Assembly (NCBI GenBank): GCA_973895155.1
Contig: OZ316897.1
Location: 14,136,001 to 14,200,000 of the forward strand
Direction of reading: 5' to 3'
Length of the DNA: 64,000 nt
DNA from: Marsupella aquatica
Taxonomy: Eukaryota; Marchantiophyta
Shown here: piece after piece, positions 22,937 through 39,056 of the stretch
Layout of the letters: each line of letters starts with the position of its first letter
Position numbering within the stretch: the first letter of the stretch is position 1
The notes under the pieces: generated by a model
Databases searched by the model: none
What the model saw: only the letters and a program-made list of their open reading frames with translations
Told to the model about the DNA's origin: nothing
Made by a program: the position numbers and the translations under genes

Positions 22937-25090
22937 GAGGTGCCTTCCAAAATTCCCTGGCACCAAATGTGACCACATTCTCAATTTCAGTTACAAACAG
23001 AAAAAGTCTATGTTTGTGGTAAAAAAATAGACATTAACTTTCTTGTTTGACCCCAGTCAGACCAACAAAATCAGTTAGATTTGAAAACCATATAACAAGC
23101 AGGAAATTCAAAAGTAGATGTTGAAATAATGAACAACAAGGGCAACAAAGTTGGATGGTGGACGGGAGTATACAAATTGAGGGTACAAGAAAAAGGTGCA
23201 TGCTTTGTCAACAGATGGGATAAGATATTCATGACTAAAGGTGACAATTTTGGCTTTAAACCAACAGTAGTTCAAGTTAGTTCATTAGTCTTTGTAAGTA
23301 TTCAGAATGTTGTTTTGTGCTACTGGGTACATAAGCATACTAGGATGCATTGAAGAGGATTTTAGTCAGAATTTTGTCATCTCAAGTCCATTTGGGCTGA
23401 AATGTTTTATCCTACTTCCTAGATTTTAGGACTTACTTACTAACCAAATTTGAAGAAAATTGGAGTTCCCCAATTTTTTTGATGACCTGCATCCAACCAA
23501 TCAGATCAAAGTCCAAAATAAACTGTAGAGTAGGACTGTAGTATGGATAAGCCATGATACAAGGATGATAAAATTTGGGGGATTGCCTCTTTACAAAGAA
23601 TTGTTCAGGAAGCCAATTTTGGCTCTTCTAGTACTTAAACCATCACTATCCCTGAACCTGTGGTAGGACAAAATATTGTTATTATGTCGGAGAACATTAT
23701 TCACCAATTATGGTAATCTAGATCTACCAGGTTTTTCTTCCATGACATTAATGGTTAAGTAGTATTAGCTTCCTTACAAGCATAAAAGTATACACAAGTA
23801 CGGGTCCATGAACTAATTTAAATTCTTGGTAGCATAAGGAATGGTTTCAGGAAACTGTTTCCATCTTAATTCGGATGGGTTACCATGTGAGTGTAAAGTG
23901 CTGTCCCTTATAGGAATCAAGGACTTTCTTGAGTGTTTATTAAGTAGTAATTAGGTAAGGAATTTCCTGTATTTTGTCTTTCCTCTTGGGAGCTCAAGAG
24001 TACAGCCACAAACATTAGGGGTCATGTTGCATGTGTGCAGCTCTTTGTTTCCCAAGCCCAGCCCTTAGCAGTCCTGAAACTGTCCTGAACAAGCATATCT
24101 CAATTTTCCACAGTATCTGTTGCCCTGCTAGGTATGACCCTGCCCAAACGTTTTTTGCCCTTGCTTTGCCGCTTCCCACTACAGATTATACAGGGGCCCA
24201 TTCATTTGCAACAATTCCAGAAATGAGCGGAGTGACAATGAGCTCCACATCCAGTGGTGCCGTGCTACACCTACTTTAGTCTACTCTCACTGGGGAAATT
24301 ATCAGCAGGGCCAGTAATAAGCCCAACTATCTTGAACTACCACAATAAGATCTCCACACCAGACACTACACAAATCTCCGTAAACATTCAATAGGATCTT
24401 CAATCCCAACTCAAGGAAAACTTTGTAAAGTAAAGATGAGGTTCTTGATTTATCACAGCAGAATTGAAAAGCCTCTATCAACAGCCCTGTCTTAGATAAT
24501 CCTATGGCAGCTATTGGATTAGAGATGATTTCAAATGCTGCACTCTCCATGGTCTTCTGTGCCAAATTTGCAGTTGTGCTCGTCTTGCCAACTTCGCAGC
24601 TGCCAAAGCCTTCAACCCGCAGCTGTGCTCTTCTTGCCAACTTTGGAGCTGACAATGCTTTCAATCTTCAGCTTCGCTTCTCGTCTGCACATCTCCTAGA
24701 GATTTCAGGGCTCTCTCTGGCCTTAAAATAAAATAAAATTATAAGAGCTCGCTCTGAAATAGATGTCCTTCTCTCTGAAATTGAAATCTTTCGGAGTCCG
24801 AGAGCTGCTAATTGACGGAAGGCATATGCAGGCCGGGGCACTTTGTAGGGGGAATAAATCAAGGAGCAGGTTTAAGGTAAATTCACAGACGGCACAGTAG
24901 AACAACACATGTAAAGTGTATCTTTTTGTCCTATTGACATTTCAGAGTTTGGGGCCTCTAGGGAAGTAATATTTCTCTCCCTCGCCCTTGGTTCTCCACT
25001 ATATATTGCATCAGGCCGGTCTGAAAAGGAGGTTGAGGCATGAAATTCTCAGTCAATGTTTGAATGCAGTCAGTTAAATTGAGATCCTGC
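22937..25090. other. Intergenic, no gene recognised
   Basis: No convincing gene. Around 24570-24700 a ~50-bp unit is duplicated (gtgctcgtcttgccaacttc / gtgctcttcttgccaacttt). The minus frame at 24302-24664 crosses this duplication and has no family resemblance. Confidence 0.45.
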
Positions 25091-25094
25091 AAAC

Positions 25095-25200
25095 GAAGGC
25101 CTGCCCACATGCAAGACCGCCTCAAAACTTCCTAGAGTTTTGGCTTTGTCTCTACATGCAAGATGGCCCCAAGCCTCCCTAGAGTTTTGGCTTTGTATTT
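25095..25200. repeat. Two-copy tandem duplication (~55 bp)
   Basis: acatgcaagaccgcctcaaa acttcctagagttttggctttgt (about 25108) is followed by acatgcaagatggccccaag cctccctagagttttggctttgt (about 25153). Confidence 0.75.
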
Positions 25201-25819
25201 TTTTATGACACTTGTTTTCTACAGTACACACCTTGCTTTGAGGAGAGAATTACGAAATGACCCATCAATCCAGGCAAAACAACAACAAAAATAACACAAT
25301 AGACAATTTTGCTACTAAATGGCCTTAAATCTTGGCGTTTTTCATTCATTACGCTCACAAGCATTCATGACCCTAACCTTTGCCCGATCATAACACACCG
25401 GACATCAGTCTTGGACCATTTTCGCCTGCCAGCTAAATTGAGGACCCGCCCATTGTCTCAGATTTGCAGAGACCTGACGAGACCTAATTGCTGGTGTTAT
25501 CCCAGCTTCTGGTGAGCTTCTGGTCTCACCAGTTAGCTTTTGCAAGACTCTGCGTTTGAAGCTGAGAGTTGAGACTCAATCAGCTTTGCTTTGGATGGAG
25601 AGACACTGAACAGCCCCCCGCAATCATAGTGGAAACTCATGGACAGCCATTTCCACCGAGGAATCGACAAACATTGAGAATGCTGTATACTAGAGTGGAG
25701 TTCAATCATGAAATCTTGTAGTTTTCCATTTTTGTACCTGGCTAATGGATGGCCCGAACGAAAGTTGGTCAAAGTCCTCCCGCATAGACTATCGTTTTAT
25801 CTAAAGAATTGTGAAACCT

Positions 25820-26096
25820 GTTAGAACACTGAAGTGCTTCGAGCCTAAAACCTGAAGGCAATTTACATCTTCCTGCCCCTCCGACTGATTGAATGCTGCC
25901 ACCTATTACCTTTTTATTCTTCACGAAAAAAAGATAAATTTCAAGTTTTGTACCACAATTAGAACACCTAAGTGCTTCGAGAAGAGAACCTAAAAGGCAA
26001 CTTACATTCGTGCCCCTCCGACTGATTGAAGGCTGCCACCTATTACCATTTTATGCTTCAAGAAAAAAGAAAATTTTCAAGTTTTGCACCACAACG
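25820..26096. repeat. Two-copy tandem duplication (~140 bp)
   Basis: ttagaacactgaagtgcttc gag ... gcccctccgactgattgaat gctgccacctattacc ... caagttttgtaccacaa is repeated immediately from about 25960 to 26096 with several substitutions and indels. It lies downstream of the minus-strand YebC gene. Confidence 0.85.
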
Positions 26097-26826
26097 AACT
26101 CATATGTCCAGCTTACTAGGGTTTAATTTAATTTTTTGTGAACTGAAGTCCTGTTCGTCGGAGCGAGGCAGAAATTAAAATGTAAAGAGACAGCTGCTTG
26201 GTAGACCTCAGTTTGCCTGAATCCGTTGTCCAGATAGTAGCCTTGCTTACTCCTAGTGTCTTAACATCTTCTTACGACTAACGAATCGAGTGAAACTTAC
26301 ATACCAATTCTTAGACATGAGTGCTGATGGGACAAGCCCTTCATGTTGTGGATGGGGAGCCTCCACCCGTGAAGCTATATGAAGAAAAACGCTCCAAGCA
26401 ATCCTCCAATGTGTAGGCAAAACACTTACCTTGTGAATGCGAGATCTCAAGCCAGAGTGCCTTAAAAGAAACTATTGAGAGTGGTATTGTCTGCCGTCCT
26501 ACGTCTGTATATACACGAAATGAGGATTTCTTCTAATCAGATAACACTCACTCTGGGGTGCCAATCTTAAATTTCATATATAAGTGACACCCGGAGCACT
26601 AAAATTCATTTTGCAGCCCACTGGTGTAGAACTGAATAATTTCGCTCGAACAAGGCCCGAACTTAGAAGAAGCTCGATTGAGTTTTACTCTGGTAGCAGT
26701 ACAAAATCACAGATTGCTTGTTCCGTGTGCCAATGTGACACTCTCCTATACCTGAATCTACCTCTAACCAATCCAAGAAGGAATTCCTTGAGACCAGATA
26801 GCCCTACCTCCAAAATTGTCGTCGAA

Positions 26827-28041
26827 CTAACCTTGAGTGGAATAGACCGCATCTACATCATCTAGATCAAGAAGCTTCTCCATCATTACTCTATTTAGTT
26901 CCTCAGCTTCATCATCTGGCTTGATCGATGCCACAGGGAATAGCTCCAGGCCAGAGTTGTCCGTGTCAACTGAGAGCCCTTCTTCTTTCAATTTCTGGGT
27001 GATGGTCCAAAACTGATCCACAGGTGTGAGAACCTTGTAGTACTTGAGTCCTCCGCTGTCTTCATCGTCCTCATCTTCCTCGGGAGACGGTTCCACCACA
27101 TCCTCTGCTCCAGCGTCCATGGCAGCGAGTAGAATATCATCACTTGTCGTCCCTGCAGAGTCTTTCACAAGAATAACTCCTGCACGCTTGAAATTGAAGA
27201 GCACAGAACCTTTTTCTGCCATCTTGCCCCCACTCTTCTTCACCACATCACGGATGTTAGCAGCAGCTCGGTTGTTGTTATCTGTCAGGACCTCCAGCAC
27301 AATCCCAACTCCCCCAAACCCATAAACCTCATAAGTGAGCTCCTCAAAGTCCTGCTGGTTCTTGTCACTAGCCTTCTTTATATTTCTGTCCACAATGTCT
27401 TTAGGAATGTTATAATCCTTAGCCGTTTGTAGAAGAGCTGCCAATGCGACATTAGAGACGGGATTTGGGCCTCCACCTTTCACTGCTGCTACGATCTGCT
27501 TGCCTATCCTGCCGTAGAGCTTGGCTTTCTTCTTATCCTGCGCACCCTTCTTTGTGGCTATTTTGGCAGACCGCCTACCCATTTGCAGAGGGGTGGAGAT
27601 CCACAACCTCCGTGCACCGCTAGGGTTCATTTCTTTCCCTGGCTGATGTTGCTGCCACCCTAAGCTTGTGCCAACATCCCGGGCCCCATGTCCTGCACCT
27701 TGCTGCATGCACCTGATCTCACCTGACTTCCTCACTCTCTCCTGGCTGCATCTGTAGGGCGAGCTCCCTGCTCTACGTCCAGCTCCGCCTCCTGCTCCTT
27801 CCAGTCTGCAAATAGAAGTCATCGAGCTGCAGAATCCCAGCCTCTCCACAGCTTGTAGACCCAGCTGCTTACCTTTGGCTGCGGATGACAGGGAGCAGGA
27901 TCCCAAACTGCCATTTCCGGAAGAAGAGAAGAATTTGGAGCAAGAGCTGCGAACGAGGGAAGGTGGTGAACGATGCACCAGCATGGTTCTGAGAGCTGAG
28001 GGTAGTACCTTCCTAATTGCTGCTGTTGCTGTCTGGGGCAT
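26827..28041 (-). CDS. YebC/TACO1-family protein, probably organelle-targeted
   Basis: A single exon of 404 codons, ATG 28041 to TAG 26827. Residues 154-404 are a complete YebC domain: MGRRSAKIATKKGAQDKKKA, YGRIGKQIVAAVKGGGPNP, then IPKDIVDRNIKKA, YEVYGFGGVGIVLEVLTDN, NRAAANIRDV, KGSVLFNFKRAGVI and a C-terminal DLDDVDAVYSTQG. Bacterial members are about 240-250 residues, so the core is full length. The first 153 residues are Ser/Arg/Ala-rich, nearly free of acid in the first 60, and look like a mitochondrial or plastid transit peptide plus linker. The family includes bacterial YebC/PmpR and TACO1, a mitochondrial translation activator; recent bacterial work ties YebC to relief of ribosome stalling. 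An acidic stretch (EPSPEEDEDDEDSGG) is inserted before the last lobe. The compartment and exact role are inferred. Confidence 0.94.
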   Translation of the reverse strand: MPQTATAAIRKVLPSALRTMLVHRSPPSLVRSSCSKFFSSSGNGSLGSCSLSSAAKGKQLGLQAVERLGFCSSMTSICRLEGAGGGAGRRAGSSPYRCSQERVRKSGEIRCMQQGAGHGARDVGTSLGWQQHQPGKEMNPSGARRLWISTPLQMGRRSAKIATKKGAQDKKKAKLYGRIGKQIVAAVKGGGPNPVSNVALAALLQTAKDYNIPKDIVDRNIKKASDKNQQDFEELTYEVYGFGGVGIVLEVLTDNNNRAAANIRDVVKKSGGKMAEKGSVLFNFKRAGVILVKDSAGTTSDDILLAAMDAGAEDVVEPSPEEDEDDEDSGGLKYYKVLTPVDQFWTITQKLKEEGLSVDTDNSGLELFPVASIKPDDEAEELNRVMMEKLLDLDDVDAVYSTQG

Positions 28042-28340
28042 CGCTTCAGAACGTCTTGTGTCCTGTTCCCGAAGAGATTCGACTCACCTACTAATCGAAG
28101 GAAGCCAACATCTTCTCTAGGATCGAGTAGCTCATCGTCGACTGTTTCTGAAATTGTGCAGAAACAAAGGCCCCAGATTTTGTGGGTCAGAGGGAACGCG
28201 AGTAATGTTGACTCAACGTGAAAGTTGCAGCTATGGAGATTTCGAGTACTGATGTGCGACGAAGAACACCGCAGCCAATCTATCGCTCAGCCATATACTC
28301 ATGTCACCTTTTGGTTTGCGAAAGGATAGTCCTGGTCTTT
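28042..28340. other. Upstream region of the YebC gene
   Basis: This holds the presumed promoter and 5' untranslated region of the minus-strand YebC gene. I see no clear TATA box at a fixed distance and cannot place the transcription start. Confidence 0.4.
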
Positions 28341-28341
28341 G

Positions 28342-28535
28342 AGAACCCTCCGCGCTTGATGGAGCTGACCACTTTGGAGGTAATTGCCAAACAACGTCCA
28401 TTTCTATTGCTTGTAAGTATATAAGTATAAGTATATGCCCTCCGCGTTTGATGGAGATGACCACTTTGGAGTTAATTGCCAAAGAACGTCCATTTCTATT
28501 GCTTGTAAGTATATAAGTATAAGTATATTATATAA
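28342..28535. repeat. Two-copy tandem duplication (~94 bp) ending in AAGTAT microsatellite
   Basis: ccctccgcgcttgatggagc ... ttgccaaacaacgtccattt ctattgcttgtaagtatata agtataagtata (about 28347-28437) is repeated at about 28439-28530. A related AAGTAT-type run in the opposite sense lies at 28777-28811 (cttatacttattacatactt). Confidence 0.85.
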
Positions 28536-30543
28536 TAGGAGCCCTATGCCAGTGGGTTTCCACTCTGCAAAGAGGGCTAGCCCATAGGGATTCCGGGAAT
28601 GGGGACATTTATGGGGCAGTAGTAAACATATATGTGCTAGGGATGCACATTTTCTCTATCAATGGTCAGAGTAAACAGTTAATCTAATCCAACTAATGTA
28701 AATTTTTCCTGCCAAGGAACTTTTTTGTATTAGGACAAACGACAACAAAAAATATTGTCCGTTATTATAGTTGTAGATACTTATACTTATTACATACTTA
28801 TACTTGCAAGGGTAGCAACAATTCTTGCTTGTAGCACACCACTGTACTCTTAGGATTGTACAATTCTTGCTTCTGGTCGCACTATTTGTGGTACTGGGGT
28901 CAATGGTGAGGCTGCTGGGTTTGGGGGTTGTCTTTGGCGGATTGCACCCAGACCTGACCCTCACCGGTGGCGACAGTGAAGCCACAAGCTCCTTGTGAGA
29001 GGGAGCCATTAGTGAACTTTCTGAAGGGATCTAGTTTATACAGAGATTGCACAGATGGACAATTGGTGTCATCCACACACACTTTGGCGAGACTGGATGG
29101 GGGACACTACTCCATGGCTCGCCAGTTCTGGTGCATGGGAGGTGCTGTCTCTTGGGCCTGAAGCCTTGGTTTAGATTTCTTGAGGATTCTTTGAGGATCA
29201 ATAAACTGAGGGCTTTAGCAAGCCCCTCCTTGCTGAAGCTGCAGCTGGCAGGGCATTTCCGGTGCGACGGATGGGGATGCTCTAATCATAACTTCATTTT
29301 TTTCATTTTTCATTGTAATCATACTTTCATTCTAGTGTTATTTACCCCATTTTTGCACTATCCTGGGGTATTGATCTCCTGTCTGGGGAGAAATCAAAGT
29401 TGGAAACATTCCTTGATACTGTGGGTGTCATCATACCCTGGTTCTTGCAGAAGCTGCTATGTTATTTGCTGAAAGAGGTACAATTCATTTTTATTTAGCC
29501 ACTTGAGTGGGACCTAGTGGTCTAGCTCTAGTTAAGTTACTAACAAAATAGTTGACTAGTTTTCCTCTTGCCAAGAAAATGGAAGTCATACAAACAAGAT
29601 GTTCAGATGGACTATCAAACCCACATGGATAATTTTAAAGTGTCATTAGTTACTCAAATAGCACCTACGCCAAGGTCTTGATTGAACACACCAAAACCCC
29701 AGAAAAAGGGGAAACACACAGAGGCAAGTCCGGATATCCTCCAGTGGTGGAATCCACCCTTGACTAGCATACTCTACGACAGAGAGTCATTGAAGAAAAA
29801 TCACTGGAGGAGCCTTTTGTGAAAGTAACTGAACGCTCAAAATATTAAGAATGTATAGAGGTATAACGCTAATCTTTCCTCGGAGTCCATTAGAGAAAAA
29901 CATGAACTCGAGTAAACAACAATAGAACCCAGTGGACCCATTTCCTCATTGAAAGGGTCCATTCCTTCCGCAATTGTTGTTCTCGGATCATCGCAGCTTT
30001 TAGAGTTCCTTCCGCCTCACACTGTAATCGAAGTGGCGATCTAGTTCTCTTGGTTTTCATCTTTGTCGCCGCTTTGCCAGCTTTCTAAACTCTTACTCCA
30101 CCCCTGCTACCTCTTATATATTTCTGTGTCTCAAACCGTAGATGTCTTCAGCAGCTGCCATCTTATACTAAAATCCTTCCTTGCCATGTCGAGCTTGATG
30201 TTCGCCTCTGCCTGAGTTTTCCAATTTAACTGCGGACGAACTGGATGTGACCTTGTGGTCAGTTACAACGAAAACGGTATTGATGCTGAAAAACGCATTT
30301 GGGATTTGGACTGGGACTTGAGAATGACAACGTATAAATATAGAAACTCGTGGCGAAGTGGTGGAAAGATCGATGCTTAGCGTGAAGTCTTCGTCACTCT
30401 CAAGTCCCAAGAGAGGTTCCCAATTTATTCTTGATCGACCTAACAAACCTCATGGCAATGGATTATCGTAACATTCGTTGCTTGACCAGGTAAACAAGTA
30501 TCTCAGCTTTTGTTAATGTGAATTCAAAAGTGATGGGCCATTT
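28536..30543. other. Intergenic between YebC and triosephosphate isomerase
   Basis: No recognised gene. The short frames around 28900-29472 on both strands overlap one another and match no family I know. 30168-30446 minus is also unassigned. Confidence 0.4.
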
Positions 30544-34863
<4,320 letters not shown>

Positions 34864-35337
34864 GGTTGGCTTACTTGGCTGTGTCCCCCTCTCTCTCTCT
34901 CTCTGTACCGAATCCTTCTTTCTCCCTTCAGATTAGACTAAAAAGAGTTCAGAATCTGCTCTCTGCCTCTATTTCCCCACCTTAAATCATCCCCACGTCA
35001 GATCTTCTTCCCTCTTCTTTCCTACTGTCCTCCTCTTCCTGTACGATGCGGTCCCACTACAGTATTTGGGGTGTCAAATTGGCGACGGCCAGAAATGACG
35101 GACCTCAGTCACCTCAGTCAAAGGGTCCTCACCAACCTCACCGAAATAAACGCCGGCAAGATCGGGTTGGGAGTTTGGACGGGTGCCAAACTGGGAACAC
35201 GAAGAAAGTGCTACACAGCACAGCCTTGGCCCGATGGGAATGCGGTACGGCATTGCAAGAAGAGCCTGGAAAGAAAGAAGACACTCATCACGGTACCACG
35301 AAATCAATTGGAGTTTGTACACGTTTGATTAGATTTT
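34864..35337. other. Upstream region of triosephosphate isomerase
   Basis: The first ~190 bp carry pyrimidine-rich sequence (ctctctctctctctct at 34889-34904, ttcttccctcttctttcc near 35003), typical of plant 5' untranslated and core promoter DNA when read on either strand. A 113-codon plus frame at 35046-35387 resembles no family. Confidence 0.45.
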
Positions 35338-35492
35338 CAACTTTCCCTCCTCAGCTACGAGACGCTTTGCCTACGCTTACTAGGTAGAAGTCCTTCAACT
35401 TTCCCTCCTGAGCTACGAGAAGCTTTTGCCTCTGCTGAGGTAGAAGTCATTGAACTCCTGAGCTACGAGAAGCTTTGCCTCTGCTGCTGAGG
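35338..35492. repeat. Three-copy tandem repeat (~50-58 bp)
   Basis: ttcaactttccctcctcagc tacgagacgctttgcc (35338), ttcaactttccctcctgagc tacgagaagcttttgcctctgctgaggtagaagtcat (about 35395) and tgaactcctgagctacgaga agctttgcctctgctgctgaggtagcagtcat (about 35452). Confidence 0.8.
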
Positions 35493-35909
35493 TAGCAGTC
35501 ATCTGAATTGATGAACTAATTCACCCACAGCTGCGCAGGTCCAGATCCTACTGACGAAACGCTTCAATTTCGACAGAGGGCGAGATCGAGCAAACCATTG
35601 CCCATACAAATTTAGTACAGGAAGCAAAACCCTTGATTTTACTCAGTATCCATCTTTGCCTCTCGAGCATCCTGCTGACAGGACCCCAACTAAACATCAA
35701 AGTTCAGGCGCAAAATTTATCAGAAAATCCGGACAAGAAAATGATCAATTTTTGTAAGTGAATAAATCATATTCTACACAAATGCAGCTAGGATCTATGA
35801 GCATTCCAGCAGACATTGGAGCCTACTTGGCTGACCCAGTTGGATCTTTCACGAAGCTGTGTCCCTTGCTGTGTGTAAGAGATCTCTCCATATCATGATA
35901 AACCTCATT

Positions 35910-35978
35910 ATTATTTTTAAATCAATGAGTGCACACTTATCACATTTTGATCACACTTATCACATTTTGATCTGTGCA
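35910..35978 (-). repeat. Copy of the dispersed repeat family C (cacatcaaaatgtg)
   Basis: tttaaatcaatgagtgcaca cttatcacattttgatc, with the last part duplicated (cacttatcacattttgatc twice). Reverse-complemented it matches the units at 54608-54840; another copy is at 4520-4563 (tttaaatcaatgaatgcagt atattaccacattttgatgtgtgatta). Confidence 0.7.
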
Positions 35979-36720
35979 AACAATCTCTCCAGTATACAAA
36001 AATTTGGCAATTGTAATCTTTCTTCATGTTGACAATCAATTTATTGTCCTTGCCTACATAACAGCTAGTAGTCTAGGGTTTATTGTCCTTGCATACATAA
36101 GACCATTCTGGAAATTACTTCAAAGGCAAGATTCCCTCTTTTGGACCCAGTTGAAGGCCTACAACTTCTTTATTGGTTGTTTAAATTTGAATATATTGGA
36201 TCCACATATATATATACTGAATTGTGCCATAATCTGTTGAAAAATTAATCTATGTAATGATAAACAAGAGTGCAAGTGAGGTTCTGAAACCCCCTTCAAT
36301 AATTCAAACCAAGTGACACTATTTGTACCTAAAACAACCTTGTATATTGACAACTGACAATAGCAAAAGTTGTATGGTCATAGTGGCAAACACCTTATCA
36401 TCATTTTATGGCAGAGCTTCCTCGGTTGCAAGGACTTTTGTTGCTTCTGATGTGGTTGCTTCTCTCGCTTCTGCTAGGTCTACTAAGGATTCTTGAACCT
36501 CATCCTACGGATTGTGTTGGTCTCCACCAATTTGAGGCTCCTTCTTTTTCTTTGGTTTCCCATTGCCCTCCCACTTTTGTGCTAATGATTCTTCAAACAC
36601 ATCCTGTGCTCCATCAAATTGAGCATGCCTTATCTTATTGTTTTGCGTCCACCTGTTCCGCTTCAAGGGTTTTTCAAGAGCATCCATCTCTGTTTCTACT
36701 ACTACTGTTGACACTTGAAT

Positions 36721-38039
36721 GTGCTGATTTGTCCAACGCATTATGTTGTTCCTCATCACCTTAATACTTTTTCGGCTTTTTGTTTAGGTTTGTTGTTATT
36801 GCGGGTGTTAATAACTCATCTATCTACTAGACCCCTAATCAAGATAATGCAAGAGATGATGTAAGACTGACTTTGGATTTTATCTGCATTGGAAACATAA
36901 AAAACTTGAGTTCCATGTAGGTATTGATTCATATATACATTATACAAAGCACCCAGAGATTTTCAAACAAGTTTAATATGTAGAATCTTTCCTACGCAGA
37001 GGCCCTCAATCGCCTGAACATATGTTACACTACGTTATGTTTATGCTATTACATAGAAACAACAATTAATGATTAAATTTGTAAAAAAATAATTAATTCA
37101 GTTAAGAAACTCACTCAAGAGAATGAAATGACATCAAAACTGTGTGTAGCTAACATGTATGTCAGGGAAAAGTCAACATACATTCCAAGCGACTTGATAT
37201 TCTTTTGGTTGCAGTTAAGTATCTTAGTTGTCATATTACATTGGATGTAGCGACTAAAATTTTTGAATGAGTTGTTGTTATTACCTGCTCCAATAAGTCT
37301 CAATGAGTTCACCAAAAAAATTGCCCCGATATTTCGGAGAAGGACAAAACACTGGTATAGTTTCAAAAGAGCAATGTGATAGAGTTATCAGTTTGCATCT
37401 CACATCAGTGTATATTAGCCCTATGTTTTCCGAGGAGAGGACAATTTTTTTGATGAGCTCATTGAGACACTTGAGCCTGCAATAACAACAAACAACGCAT
37501 TCAAAAATTTTAGTTGCTACACCCAATGTAATACGATAACTAAAATGCTTAAGTGTAACCAAAAGGATATATCCGGTCGTTTGGAGTGTATATCATCTTT
37601 TCCATAACATACATGTTAGCTACACGTAGTTTTGATGTTATTTTATTCTCTTAAGTGAGTTTCTTAACTGAATTAATTATTTTTTATAAATTTAATCCTT
37701 AATTGTTGTCTCTATGTAAGAGGATGAACATAACATAGCACAATATATGTGGAAACAATTGAGAGCCTCTGTGTAGAAAAGATTTTACATAAATTTATTT
37801 GAAAATCTTTGGGTGTTTTGTATAATGTATAGGAGTCAATGTTTATATGAAATTCAAGTTTGTTTGAGTCTCAAGTGTCAATAAAATCCCAAGTCATTCC
37901 TACATCATCTTTTGTATTACCTTGACTAGGGGTCCGACAAATAGATGAGTTATCAACACCAACAACAGCAAGCCTAAACAGAAAATCCAATAAGTATAAG
38001 GTGATGAGGAACAACATAATTCCCTGGACAAATCAACAC
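36721..38039. mobile_element. Foldback element with ~600-bp inverted arms
   Basis: The left arm from 36721 (gtgctgatttgtccaacgca ttatgttgttcctcatcacctta) is matched by the reverse complement of the right end at 38039 (gtgttgatttgtccagggaa ttatgttgttcctcatcacctta). The match continues inward through gtgttgatAactcatctat, actaggggtc, ttatacaaAacacccaaag, cagaggcYctcaat, gaattaattattttttA and actacattggatgtagYaac-type blocks to a loop of about 100 bp near 37330-37430. Arms are perhaps 80-85% alike. No transposase is seen. The long terminal arms resemble Mutator-like or other foldback elements; no target-site duplication could be confirmed. Confidence 0.75.
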
Positions 38040-38089
38040 TAATTTTGGAAACTTATTCTTCTCTTCATGCATTTCTCCATGAGAGTTAC

Positions 38090-38475
38090 TAAGATAATCC
38101 TGCAACTAGCCAGAAATCATCCCAATGATGAGATAATATAATAACAAATGACATTCTCAAATGAAGAGTAGTAACTTTCCATAATACTAAATAATATTAT
38201 CAATGACCAGAAGTAACTAACATTCTCAATGTTCCTAAATATGTTATATCTCAATGTACCTTGTCATTGTTTGAATCTATGTCCGAACCTAAACTTACTA
38301 AGGTAATACTACAAATTGCCCAAATTATTGCGATGATCAGATATACCATTTTCAATAACCAGTAGGAACTAACATTCGCCTCATGGTAAAACCATTCGCA
38401 ATGATATACTCAATGACTAAGAAGCAACTAACATTCTCACGCTCCAGTTCAGTGTACCTTGTTGTCCTTTTCTGG
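38090..38475. repeat. Diverged ~200-bp tandem duplication beside the foldback element
   Basis: gttactaagataatcctgca actagccagaaatcat ... agaagtaactaacattctca ... tgtaccttgtcattg is followed by cttactaaggtaatactaca aattgcccaaattatt ... agaagcaactaacattctca ... tgtaccttgttgtcc. At 38470-38520 a block (ctggcagaacttcttctctt ... ggacttctgctgctg) also resembles 36412-36450. Confidence 0.6.
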
Positions 38476-38549
38476 CAGAACTTCTTCTCTTACGGGGACT
38501 TCTGCTGCTGCGGCTGTTTCGGCTCCCCTTAGCGCATAAAGTGGATAGA

Positions 38550-38722
38550 AAACACGTCATAGATCATTAAAATACTTAGTCACGACGAAAAACTGTATTT
38601 ATTTCTTGACAGAGTTTCGTGATCGATTGTCTGTACACGTCCATCATTAAAATCGTTAGTCACGACGAAAAACTCTATTTCTTGACAGAGTTTCGTAATC
38701 GATTTTTCACATTGTCTGTACA
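38550..38722. repeat. Two-copy tandem duplication (~80 bp)
   Basis: atcattaaaatacttagtca cgacgaaaaactgtattt ... ttcttgacagagtttcgtga tcgattgtctgtacacgtcc is repeated from about 38643 with an 11-bp insertion in the second copy. Confidence 0.85.
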
Positions 38723-39056
38723 CGTCCGACCGCTTAGGACTCGGCAAAATAATGAGTGCAAGATGGAAAGATCCAGACGATCTCTTATTCTCTTGTATCG
38801 AACCGAGTATTTAAGCTTTCGCTAGGCAATAATGACAATCGTTTTTCAAATTCATCAGATGTTTCAACTTGAATCCGAGACGAAAGATCGGATTTGATCG
38901 TCTTGTGCCTTGCCTTCCGACTGTTATCATGACAGTTACACAGTCAGGTATTTCCTGCACGTTCCCTGGCAAAAGACATTGATCAAAGAGAAGTTCACCA
39001 TTGTATTTCTTAGCTTTCAGTCTCCGGTCTTGAAATGTGCAGTAAGCAAGCTATCC

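Noticed and set aside
24302-24664. 120-codon minus frame with a GKTSTT segment resembling a P-loop
   Set aside because: The segment arises within a local ~50-bp DNA duplication and no other nucleotide-binding motif follows.
28900-29161. Overlapping frames on both strands that looked protein-like
   Set aside because: I could not match the peptides to any family, and neither frame has supporting splice or start context.
36505-36759. Lys-rich 84-codon minus frame next to the foldback element, considered as part of a transposase
   Set aside because: No DDE, zinc-finger or other transposase motif; part of the frame lies in the inverted arm.
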